Notes under the pieces: model-generated
The model's database searches: none
Seen by the model: only the letters and a program-made list of their open reading frames with translations
What the model was told of the DNA's origin: nothing
Shown: positions 21,700-32,300 of the stretch, one piece after another
Layout of the letters: each line of letters opens with the position of its first letter
Position numbering within the stretch: position 1 is the first letter of the stretch
Translations under genes and position numbers: made by a program
Assembly: GCA_015698045.1 (NCBI GenBank)
Contig: BLAL01000020.1
Coordinates: 948,677 to 1,012,676 of the forward strand
Direction: 5' to 3'
Length of the DNA: 64,000 bases
Source of the DNA: Rhizophagus clarus
Taxonomy: Eukaryota; Glomeromycota; Glomeromycetes; Glomerales; Glomeraceae

Positions 21700-23298
21700 T
21701 AACTGATAGGACCCAGAAATATATATATAAGGGTCAGGTGGCGAAAAATTTTTTTACTATGAGCTGTACGCAGAGACTTTTTATATGAGTAGTACGCATA
21801 ATTGACACCTGATATTGAAAATCCTGCAAAAATACGCAAATAAAATTTCAGACATTAAGTTATAAATTATTTTATTATGATTTCTATATTATTTATTTAA
21901 TAGAATTTATTCTAATTTACCATTTTTTCAATAATATTTTTCTAAAATTTCACTTTTTAACCCTTAGAAATTTCTTTCAATTAGTACTAAATATGTATTA
22001 CAATGCGGTTAACGCATATGGGCCAATTTTTGGAATTAGACTTTTACATTCAAAAAATTAATATTTTTATACAAATAAAAATTACCAGTTAAGTAAAACT
22101 AATAGATCTATAAAAAAAATAAAATTAATTATCATATGATTTTTATTTTTTTAACATAATAATTTTAAAATTTAAAAAATCGAATTAAAATTGTTGTGAC
22201 AAAACTGTGAATAACATCGCGAATATCTGCGCTAAGATGCTAAATTTATATTCATTCGAAAGAGGAAACCAAGATCTATCTAATGAATATAAAATCTTAA
22301 CGATTGAATCACTGGTTGCCGAGTAAATGCGTAAAATAGATTTATTTTTAATCTTTAACTTTGAACGTGAATATCTCCGCACCTAGTGATTCAATTTCAA
22401 AGATCTTTGTTCGTCACGATCGAGTAAGTTCTCACCTTTCAAATGAATATAAAATTATAATATTAGCATACGTAGAAGCTGAAATATTCACGATTTTGTA
22501 ACTTGAATTAAAGTCCGACATAAAAAATTTAAAATTATTATAATAAGAGATTTTGAATTATTGTTACCTTATTTAAAAGACCTTTATTCGCTATTTAAGA
22601 CTTTAAATTAAATAGTAAATCTATTAAAATAAATATTAAAAATTAAAAAATTAGAAATATAAAATTAGTTTTTTTAAAGTTAAAAAAAAACTTTTAAAAG
22701 TCCTATTATATTTATAATTCACACTTTTATTTTATAAATATCTTACAAAAAAAAAGAAAACTTAAGATAAAAACGAATAAAAAAATAATTTTTCATGTGT
22801 AGAAAATATTAATTTTTTTTTTTTTACTTACTATTTAAAAATAATCACTTTATATATTTATAAACTTTTTAACAAAAAAGTGAGTAAAAAGTGATTGAAA
22901 AAAGAAGTAGTTATTCTTGTTTTTAAAAATTTTTTTTTATTTTTTAATAAATTCGAATCATCTGAACATTGTAACGCAAAAATTAATTGAGGTTTGTTTA
23001 ACATAATTTTTGTTAAATAGTTAAATTTTTATGAAAATCTTAATTTTAGCTAATTCCACGGATTGCGGATATCGGTACAGTAAATATATTATATATATAA
23101 GATTAGCCCAAAAATACGCAACCTAATTTTTTACATATAAAAATTTTGATAAAAAATACGCAATCTTGATGCCTAACTATGGATGAAAAATTCTTAAATT
23201 GTACGCAAATCAAAACTTTACTCCGTCTAATTCCACTATGATGGCGACGCATCTGTGTACCCTACCCCTGTATGTATATTTCTGGGTCCTTAACTGAT
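21700..23298. mobile_element. Non-autonomous element with 8-bp target duplication, hAT-like
   Basis: TAACTGAT at 21700-21707 and 23291-23298 flanks a 1583-bp element (21708-23290). Its ends AGGACCCAGAAATATA are exact inverted repeats for 16 bp with partial similarity beyond. An 8-bp duplication suggests hAT, although the terminal bases are not the usual CAGGG. No transposase remnant is visible. The interior contains degenerate repeats of TTATATTCATT(C/T)GAAA and GATTGAATCACT. The left foldback arm has the uninterrupted counterpart, confirming insertion. Confidence 0.8.
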
Positions 23299-24030
23299 CA
23301 TATTGATTTATTTGAGCTGTTTCTTCAGGATTTCAATATTAACTTTTAATATGATTACTACCGCTAGAGGGGAAAGGAAAGCACATCAAAAAATATGAAG
23401 AATAATGCTTTGCAGGATTTGAATGTTACAGTGAATTTCAGTATTAATGTTGTTAATTATAGGGAGTAGTTAATGTAATTTTTTTTTTCTTAAGATTGGA
23501 TATGTAAGCAGAGAAAAGTAAATATTTTTTTTAAAAAAAAATCAGTTTTCAAGGAAGTTAATTTTAATTTATAAAACAAAAAGATTTTTTTTTCAAAGTT
23601 TTTTTAACTTCAAAATATTTATCCAAAATAATTAAACTTTTATTATGATACACATTGCATTTATATAAAATACGTAATTGTTCAGCAAATAATTCTAAAA
23701 TAGTTTAATTTTATATATTAAATTCAGTAAGAAATAATATAATATGCATAAATAATATTATTAGATCAACAGATTAGTCTGATAGTTATCAATCAATATA
23801 TACTGGTTGAATTTAGTTTACAAGTAGTAATAATTATATATTAAACTGAATAATGACTATTGAATTATTACCTAATTTATTCAAATTAAAAAATATGATC
23901 AATTTGGCTAACCTAAATTTTTATATAGTCATCAATCAAGCATATGCTCTATTGATTACTAAATTTTGACTAACCTATTAGACTAATAGTTATAAATAGG
24001 GCATATACCCAATTTATTAGCTTTTGACCT

Positions 24031-24780
24031 ATAAATGTTATTGAAGATACCAAAGAAAATTCTAAAGAATTGTGGATTGTTCTTCAAGATATTTCCAAAG
24101 TATTTGATTCGATTAGCTTAGACTTTTTATGTCTGGCCTTAATATGCATAGGATTACCTTCTCATGCAGTCTCTTATATTACTAATTTATTTAAAGGTCA
24201 AACTATTCAAGTAATCACAGCTTTTAGTCCTTCTTTCTCCTTTCAAGCGGAAGATGGGATTGATCAAGAGGATAGTCTTTCTCCTCTATTGTGAAGGATT
24301 TATTATGATTCCCTCTTAACCACAGTTACTGCTTTTCCAAATACTGGTTACATCATAGATTGCACTTGGTCTCACAACCTGAGAGACCCAATTACTTGGG
24401 AACAATTTTCATTTCACATTGCAGCTTTAACCTACATGGATAATACTGCTTGGATTGACAGCAATAGGAATAGAATACAATGCACCTTAGATATTGCTCG
24501 TAGTTTTTATAAACTAGTCAACATTAAGATTAACCACAAGAAATGCAAACTTATAGAGTTATAGTTATTAACCCATCCCTACCAAAATTCTTACTTATGG
24601 TAACTTTAATCGACTAGGAATGGGATGTCATTAAACTTATTAGAACTGAAGCGTGATACCTTAGCATTTGGATTTCCTTCAGAAATATAAGAACTCTCAT
24701 TAAACAACGTCTTATTTGTATAAAAGACAAATTTTTAGTGATCATTCAACATAAAAAACTTTCTATTGTGCATGTTATAT
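24031..24780 (+). pseudogene. LINE reverse transcriptase fragment
   Basis: Translation shows ELWIVLQDISKVFDSIS (palm motif), AEDGIDQEDSLSPLL, then TGA where the first LINE has TGG (24292-24294), then RIYYDSLL, and ALTYMDNTAWIDS. In the last motif the second catalytic Asp of the usual (F/Y)xDD is Asn, so this copy could not polymerise. After 24560 the frame is lost but LIKQRLICIKDKF is still readable. The fragment ends at the TA where the Tc1-like palindrome is inserted. Confidence 0.8.
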
Positions 24781-25607
24781 ACAGTGAGCATCAAAACAAA
24801 TGCACTAAAATTTTTTAAAGTTGTTAATTATTCTTATTAAATCAATTTAAATCCAATTAAAATAAAATTTAAAATATAAATAATATATAATATAAACTAT
24901 TAAAAAACAGAAAATTCAATATAAATTCATTAATTGGTTTTTTAATTACTTAATATTAAACTAAAAAAACTTGGTGCTTTTGTTTTGCTACTTTTTAAAA
25001 TTTTTAAAAAATCAAAATTTTTACAAAATTGTATTATAATTTTATAATAAAAAAATGTAAAATTAATTATCAAATAGCTTAAATTATTAATTAAAATTAA
25101 AAAATCAATATTTTTTAATAATAATTTAATTTATTTATTTAATAAATATAGTTAAAAATTATTATAAAACATATAAAATTTACAATTTTTTAGTATAAGG
25201 TTTTTTTTGAATAAAATTAGATCAAAGATTTTTATAATAAAATAATATTAAACTTTAGATTTTTCTAGTTAAGGAAAACATGTAAAAAAAAACTGCATTT
25301 GCAACAGACCTCTAGTTAGTAAGAAATCATTAGTTAAAAAATAGTAATGATTTTTATTTTACATATAGTGAAAATTATTTCTATATGTAAAATGAAAATC
25401 ATTACCATTTTTTAACAAGTAATTTCTTACTAACTAGAGGTCCGTTACAAATGCAGTTTTTTTCGCATATTCTTCTTAACTAGAAGAATCTAAAGTTTAG
25501 TGTTATTTAATTATAAAAATCTTTGATTTAATTTTATTTAAAAAAAATCTTATACTAAAAAATTGTAAATTTTATATGTTTTATAATAATTTTTAACTAT
25601 TTTTATT

Positions 25608-25754
25608 AAATAAATAAATTTATTTATTATGGTGAACTGACCTTCGGTTGGGAGTACTGGAAGAGATTATAACCTAATCCTATCTTATCTAATAAATATA
25701 AGTGCGATTTCAACACCTTAAAAAAAAAAAAAAATAAATAAATTTATTTATTAT
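25608..25754 (+). mobile_element. Short LINE-tail or SINE insertion with 23-bp target duplication
   Basis: A 101-bp insert (25631-25731) starts GGTGAACTGACCTTCGGTTG and ends with CACCTT and about 13 A. It is flanked by identical 23-bp AT-rich sequences at 25608-25630 and 25732-25754. The mirrored left arm of the host palindrome has the empty site. The tail shares CTGGAAG...TTATA and AATAAATATAA with the 3' end of the LINE ending at 28336, so it is probably a 5'-truncated relative; a SINE using that LINE is the alternative. Confidence 0.8.
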
Positions 25755-25779
25755 TAAAAAATATTGATTTTTTTTAATT

Positions 25780-26416
25780 TTAAGGGTAGAGTGTATCTAC
25801 GCCACAACATATATATGATTTTAGACTAAAAAATGTAGATCATCACGTGACCCAAAACGAGCAAAATTTATGATTTCTCGCAAACTACCATATGAATTTT
25901 GTTAAATACACATTTAAAAAGAGTATAAACATGCGCTTCATTTATTTATTAAAGTGTTTAACCATTTGCTATTAGTCTTTTTGAATGTATTTAGACTTTT
26001 AAAATCAAATATGACTAATAATAAAAAAATAAAATGGTATTAATAAAAAATTTTATTTGAATAAGTAAATGCACAATGATTTTTTGACATAAATATCCTT
26101 TTTTAATATACTATTAACTTGTAAGGTTTCATAAGTTTAAAGTTAATTTGAAAATATGTTCTCTAAGTGATTCGCAACTTACCATAGGAGATTCGCAACT
26201 TAATGACGACTTCATAGTGTAATATTTCGTTATAAACCTTATTTGTATTATACTTTACTAAAGTTTATTTGAAAGACTGAAACTCTAGCTTTCTAAAGAA
26301 TACTTTTAAACAGTTTTTCATAAAATATTGAGTGAGTTTTCCTTGTAGCGAAGTAAAAAAAAAAACGATTTTTTTTTTAGCCATATGATCAGCCATGTCG
26401 ATCCCTCTACCCTTAA
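25780..26416. mobile_element. TTAA-flanked MITE, piggyBac-like
   Basis: TTAA at 25780-25783 and 26413-26416 flanks a 629-bp element (25784-26412). Its ends GGGTAGAG(T)G(T)ATC and the reverse complement GGGTAGAGGGATC form an imperfect inverted repeat. The empty site, one TTAA, is preserved in the left arm of the host palindrome. TTAA duplication is diagnostic of piggyBac-like insertion, but the usual CCC terminus is not seen. Non-coding. Confidence 0.75.
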
Positions 26417-26984
26417 TTAATAATTTAAGCTATTTAATAATTAATTTTACATTTTTTTATTATAAAATCATAATACAATTTTGTAAAAATTTTGATTTTT
26501 TAAAAATTTTAAAAAATAGCAAAACAAAACACCAAGTTTTTTTGGTTTAATGTTAAGTAATTAAAAAACCAATTAATGAATTTATATTGAATTTTCTGTT
26601 TTTTAATAATTTATATTATGTATTATTTATATTTTAAATTTTATTTTAATTGGATTTAAATTGATTTAATAAGAACAATTAATAACTTTAAAAAATTTTG
26701 GTGCATTTGTTTTGATGTCCACTGTATATTTTTTATACTAAAATAAGTGTAAATTTAATATTAATTAAATTTTTATTTTTTTTTTAAGTTTCATACCTTT
26801 TTATTGCAAAGACCCCATATATTAAAATTCGCTTCTATTATACAAATACATATCTAACTTATCCCTATTTTTAAGTCTATTATACAAACTCATTTATATA
26901 ATATATTAGAAATTTATATAGTGTCTTTATAGAAATCTGGATCCTTGTATTATATGTATTCTTCGGAATCCTATCCATAGAATG

Positions 26985-28095
26985 AATTAGCTGATGATTT
27001 GGCTAAGAAAGGGATAGAAAGTATGACTTTTCACCAAATATTCTTTAATTATAGATCAAGTGACTGTAGATTTAGCCTACATTTTAAAGATTTTCTGATA
27101 GAGTAGTGATTGAGAGATTTCATTAAGATAATAGGTCAAGTATGAACATGTAGTGAATGGAGAAACCTAAGAGTTAACGAGGATACATTTGTTTAAAAAG
27201 CTGTCTCTTATCAATAGAAAATTATCTGGGCAGCTTTGAAGCAGGTCAAGCATTTTCATTGTATATCATCAAAATGCAATTTACTGTAGAGTTTTTTGAT
27301 CAAGCTACTACATAATCAATTACCAGTTGGCCGCTAGATGAGAATACGTAAATCACACCTTTACCGCAACTTACTTGTCAATTCTGTAATAAAGTCCAAA
27401 ATGAGACAGCTATAGACTTAATTAAATACCCACATATAGAATCCTTACAGTAACTTTTTTTTAATTTACTTAAGGATTTCCTTTCTACTACCCTTCTATC
27501 ATTCACAGAGCCACTTTTCTTTGAAGCGTTAGTCACCTATAAAATTGACAAATAACTGGGCTCTTTAAGTTTATCTTAAGGGGTTTTTGGACTTACTTAT
27601 GTGTGCTGTCACCAGTAAAATAGACATGATCATTTTCTATAGAATCCAAAAACAGTTCAATTAGCAATACTAACACACTACTCAATTTTATGCTAAACTT
27701 TTGGTCAAGTTAGTTTAGCTTTTTAAATCAATTATTTGGCATCAGAGATGTGATCGTACTATTATCTGGGAGAAATTACATGGCATTTTTAACAAAGATA
27801 AATTTTCTACATCTCCTGCCCATATCCTTGGCCAAAGTTCACAACATCTAGATCTTATTGTAGATGATATTCCAGACATGATAATTCTGGACGATCTGTA
27901 TATGGAACCTTTATTAAAGCTACCTATCATAACAAAAAAAGAAAAGTTTTTAAACGCTCTTAATCTCACCTTTACACAAATGCAAATATTAAGTCATTTG
28001 GGTAGTTGCTACTCCTGGTTGTATAGGAAATTGTCAGGTTTTTTAAATGTTAATCTTTTAGGGGATTTTAATGATCTGTTGTTAATTAATTAATA
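26985..28095 (+). pseudogene. LINE RNase H end and C-terminal region
   Basis: NELADDLAKKGIES at about 26990-27030 is the RNase H C-terminal motif and matches NDKADKLAKKESE of the first LINE. Downstream frames are broken until a 71-codon open stretch ending at the stop 28091-28093 (MIILDDLYMEPLLKL..). A CQFCNKVQNETAIDLI-like stretch near 27380-27430 probably represents the zinc motif. Entirely decayed. Confidence 0.6.
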
Positions 28096-28336
28096 GTTAT
28101 ATTATATTTTTAATTTTTGGTTTTTTAATTTTAAATTTTAATTTTATTTTTATTTTTATTTTTGTTTTTAATTTTATTTTATAGTTTTGATAGAATAGTT
28201 TTTTTTTTTTGTTTATTTTATTTCCTCATTCATGAATCACACTTAGTTGAGCTGGAAGGGTTATATTGTTTATATATAATATTTTAATTAATTTACAATA
28301 AATATAACATAACCTTTGAATTAAAAAAAAAAAAAT

Positions 28337-28900
28337 TAATTATTAAATATTTAAGCATTAATTTTTTTAATACTATTTTTATAATAATTTATTTATTCAA
28401 ATAATCAATGGTTTTTAAAAAAAAATTAAGACAATTATCTCATAATCTATTAAAGTTTTAAATATTACTTATAATTAAATTATTAAAACCAATCTATATA
28501 TATATTACAAATAATTTCTTATTTTATATTATAAAACTGTTAGATTATCAAAATATTAACTTTAAAGTCAAATTTTTATTTATTTAGTCAATTTGAAAAT
28601 AAAATAAATGATAGCATTATTAAATTTAAATTAAATTAAACTAAACTAAATTAAGAAGTCAATTTGGCTTAATTTTAAATTAAAAATTGATTCAGCTTAA
28701 GAAATATTAAATTATAGCTAGTTTATTTTAAGGCTTTAGGCTGATAGAACTATTAATTAAAAGTTAATTTTTTATTTTGATTGTTAATAAATAAATACAG
28801 TCAACTTTTAATATAATAATAAACCCTATATAAAATCTATATTCTATATCTTAATTTCCTAATTTAATTGGCTAATTTACTATAATAAGAAAAATTAAAG
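28337..28900. other. AT-rich spacer, no gene seen
   Basis: A/T over about 85 percent by eye, no coding frame and no clear repeat boundary. Confidence 0.6.
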
Positions 28901-29047
28901 CGAATCACCATTACCAGTAAAATAAGCAAAATACTTGTCTCATGTAAAGAAGCACTCTGATTTCGTTTGTGATAGAAATACCACTAGTATCACCATATGG
29001 ATCGATATTGTGCCTAAAGTTTTAATAAATACATTAGAACATATATG

Positions 29048-29370
29048 CTAACAAAATAGGATCGACAAATGGATGATTTTACGATAAAACCAAGTTATTT
29101 GATTGTTTAGAGGTTGTTCTCTTAATAATACCCCGTTAATCTCAGGAGTATGATCGTTGTAAATAAAATCAAAACAGTTTAGAGGAGTTATTGCTTCTCC
29201 GACATAATCCATTTTCAATCCATCAATTCCAATTAGATCTTTTAACAATTGATATTTGCAAATTAAATGTTAATAAAAATTGTAACAGTCTGAGATGAAG
29301 GATTAGAAGATTGAGTCGGTATTACCTGTTATGCCAATCCTAATCACCGTTAGCGAACTCCCGAGAGCTG
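29048..29370 (-). pseudogene. Possible remnant of an unrecognised spliced gene
   Basis: On the minus strand a piece reading SREFANGD-stop-DWHNR (about 29370-29335) ends at a GTAATA that could be a donor. After an AT-rich gap the frame YQLLKDLIGIDGLKMDYVGE, then PLNCFDFIYNDHTPEING and WFYRKI continues to a stop at 29048. The composition and residue mix look protein-like, unlike the surrounding AT tracts, but I do not recognise the family. No complete gene can be built. Confidence 0.3.
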
Positions 29371-32300
29371 ATATAATAAATATGAAACGCGCAAATAAAA
29401 ATAACGAGATATAATTGTACTTCGTATCTTCTTCCAAACCAAACAATTGATATATTATGTAAAATTAACAATAATAGAGTGCAATTTGATTTAGATCTTG
29501 CGTATAATAACAGTGTGACTTTCTAATTAAATTCGTTTCAAAACTAATGTCTCAGAGAACATCCCAGCCCTGAAAATAAAATAAATAAAACATCTCTGTA
29601 AATATAAAATAAGATTTACCTTGAATCATTACAAAATATTTACCTATTTCATCACAATCGAATATCAAATTGACCAGTTAATTCCTTTAATCTCTCTCTT
29701 TCTAATTTTCTCTTGGCTACTTTTGCTACTTTTGAACTTCGCCATATTTAATATGTTGCAAAGTAATGTTTTATATATCACAATGTTGATCGGCTCTTTC
29801 TTTTCGCCCAAAATCAAATTATCCCGTCTTTCTTTTTTTATTTCTTCTTTTTTTTTCAATTGAATTTACGACTAGCTGTTGGTGATAAAGCGGTTGTGTG
29901 CTTTTTTTTAAAAAAAAAAAAAATAAAAATAAAAGGAAGGTTCGATTGAACCTGGTAACGGATCGAAACACTGTGCCACAGGCGATTTGGTTATTGTCGT
30001 TGTTTAGAAAAATTTTGATTCCCCTTTAACAAGTTCTGGTTTGCCCACTTCTTGAGGTCGTAAAAGTCAATTTTGCAATACTACGCTCTTGTGAAGTTGT
30101 GGTACTTTAGCAACAATTCCTATGATTTCTTCTTATTGTCATTATCCTCTAAAAAATCTAATTTTGTTAGGAACTTTTACAATTTCTCTAAGAACCAAAT
30201 CGGCGTTAAAGATCCCAAGATGCTTGACCTGAGAATATTCGTCATGCTAAAACTCCAGCCGCATATACGTCTTCAGCCCAATCAAGTCGAGTGTTGAAGA
30301 ACCACATGATCATTTTTGGAACGAGTTTTTGAATAATATCTTGTTTGTAGCCATGATCTGGTACCATCTTTATCAATGGGAGAAGTTCCAACTTAACATT
30401 AGTCACACCTTACAACAAACCAACTACATTTCTAACATTTATCAGAGAATAGGTCGTTAATTATTTCATAAGAACAAAGCCATGACTCACTCCGATAAAT
30501 ATTGATTAGGAGTTGGCTGGATGCGCAAAAGCGTCTTATATTCCTTAGAGACGTACAACTCATATGTTTGTGAATTCAGAACATTTCTCATAATCTTAAT
30601 AAATATTATCTCTGTCTTGGTCATTCGATATAAGTCTGGAGGACAACCAAAGCCATGAGAAATGCCATTTTTCCTAATAGCGTGATAAATTACTAATGAG
30701 CTGATAACAATAATGATATCGTAAAACGGATTATTGTCAGCATTACTTAATGATAAAGTTATAGCAGAGATATTTATAGATTTTCATATGTTGCTGCCTA
30801 ACGAGTTAACCATCTACCAATTCTATTATAAATCTCAATAATTGCAGGAGACAGTTTATAGATTCTGTATTAGTAGGGGTTGAAAAATGGATTTTTCATA
30901 AATCTACCTTCTTCGATATTTGGTGAGAAGAAGTAATAATATAACTACATCAATTTTGCATATCCTGAGAAATAATGTTTCAATGTTGAAGTAAGAAATT
31001 TGGCGATTTTTTCAAAAAACCCTAATTTAGACTTGTCCAAAAATATTACAAAGGAGAGGGTGCCGAGTCAAGTTGTAGAAGGATGTGCTAAACAAGGTAT
31101 CATCGCGTTGAGAAATCTCCTTGACTGAATCAGAATCAAAGAGGAGGCCATGAAGCTGATTGCCGACTCAGAGTATTTATCATCGATGCCTCGTTCCAAA
31201 TCAAAGACCGGATTCCCTTAAAATTTATGAACCTTCACCAGTTTCTTTTCAGTATTTGCGCATTGATTCTACCAGCAAACAGACTCAGTTCCAAATCCTG
31301 TTAACTTGAATGTATTCTATTCATGTAAGAGATTTATAAACTTTTAAATTTCGATCTTTTAGTTTAGAATATCACTCAAAGAATGGAATCCGATAATTAG
31401 AGACCCAAGGAAGAGAGTTTTCAGGTTCGCATGATTCTTTCACTCATACCGTTGAAAAATAAAAGCGGTTCCATCCATCTTCAGGAACTACAGATTGCAT
31501 GAGTATGTTTCTTGAATATCCAACAGGATCCATTGTTCGTGTAAACCTTAAAAATTTTTCAATACATTGTTAGACATGGTTAAGAGTGCGCTTCAAAAGT
31601 AAGAGATCAATAGCTATAACGCGTACCATTAAAATATTTTTTGCCGGAAATTAAACGATAAAACTGTGAATCAAAGAGATATTGCTGCGATTAACCCATT
31701 ACTATAAATCTCCAGATGGATAAATCTTACCAATTTTTACCTTAAGGCAAAGTAAATAAATTCGTTCAAATGTCGTCTTCTGAGTTTCTGCACAAACTCA
31801 AAATCCGACTGGTTAAAAAGAAACGAAAGACGTAGTACGTTTCAAAGAAAAGGAGATGGTTGAACTTCCATCGAGTTGCGGATCGTCAATCAATTCCTAA
31901 GCCACCGATCACGTATTATGAAAGCCGATCAATTATAGTTTTTAAAAATGCTAAAAATATTCATAATTTTCATTCATAAAGTAATAGATCAAATATTTTA
32001 TATGTAAAAATGCAAAAAAAACATATAAAATATTTGATCCAGTTTATTGAAATTCTCTTGTGAAGTCCACTATTTATTATTTAGTTTGGGAAGTAAATAA
32101 TGAATGTTTAAAAGTAAAACGATTAAGGAGATATTTTTATAATTACAAGTAAGTTAAGTTTTTCTATTAATGAATGCTATTTTGTTTTTATGGTTTATTT
32201 AAGCTTTCTTCTGAAGCAAGCTCTCTAATTTATAAATTACCTTTTTAAATCTATTATTAAAAAATTACTTCACAGCTCGGATCGTATAGTGTGCTATTGT

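Larger units (their letters stand above)
19823..24030. mobile_element. Foldback element with ~855-nt arms
   Basis: Left arm 19823-21440 is an imperfect reverse complement of right arm 21587-24030. Matching blocks include AGCTAATAAAT..ATATGCCCTAT near the outer ends, the ATTCAATAG/CTATTGAAT region, CATTAATACTG..ACTGTAACAT, and CAGTTA..GTAAGCAGTT near the loop. After subtracting one insertion in each arm (about 770 nt at 20426-21195 and 1591 nt at 21708-23298) the arms are about 850 nt each. The loop holds one array-2 unit. No coding capacity and no clear target duplication. It may be a foldback transposon or a palindrome formed by rearrangement. Confidence 0.7.
24782..26724. mobile_element. 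Tc1-like palindromic element with nested insertions
   Basis: Ends are CAGTG(AG/GA)CATCAAAACAAATG inverted repeats flanked by TA (24780-24781 and 26725-26726), typical of Tc1/mariner. The entire element is a palindrome: left arm 24782-25368, a 12-nt loop at 25369-25380, right arm 25381-26724. Removing the LINE tail (101 bp plus its 23-bp duplication) and the TTAA element (629 bp plus TTAA) from the right arm leaves 587 nt, the same as the left arm. Non-coding; it can only have moved with transposase from elsewhere. Confidence 0.88.
24031..28336 (+). mobile_element. Second, heavily decayed LINE
   Basis: A 5'-truncated LINE starting abruptly at the foldback boundary. It includes RT sequence (24031-24780), an interruption by a Tc1-like palindrome (24782-26724), an RNase H end (about 26985-27040) and a C-terminal region, ending in an A-run at 28324-28336 after ACAATAAATATAAC. 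It is related to the first LINE (shared DGIDQED, DTAW/NTAW context) but much more diverged. All domains carry stops and frameshifts. Confidence 0.75.

Noticed and set aside
24070..24294. Small intact RT gene
   Set aside because: It is an open piece of a LINE whose catalytic YxDD has become YMDN and which is broken on both sides.
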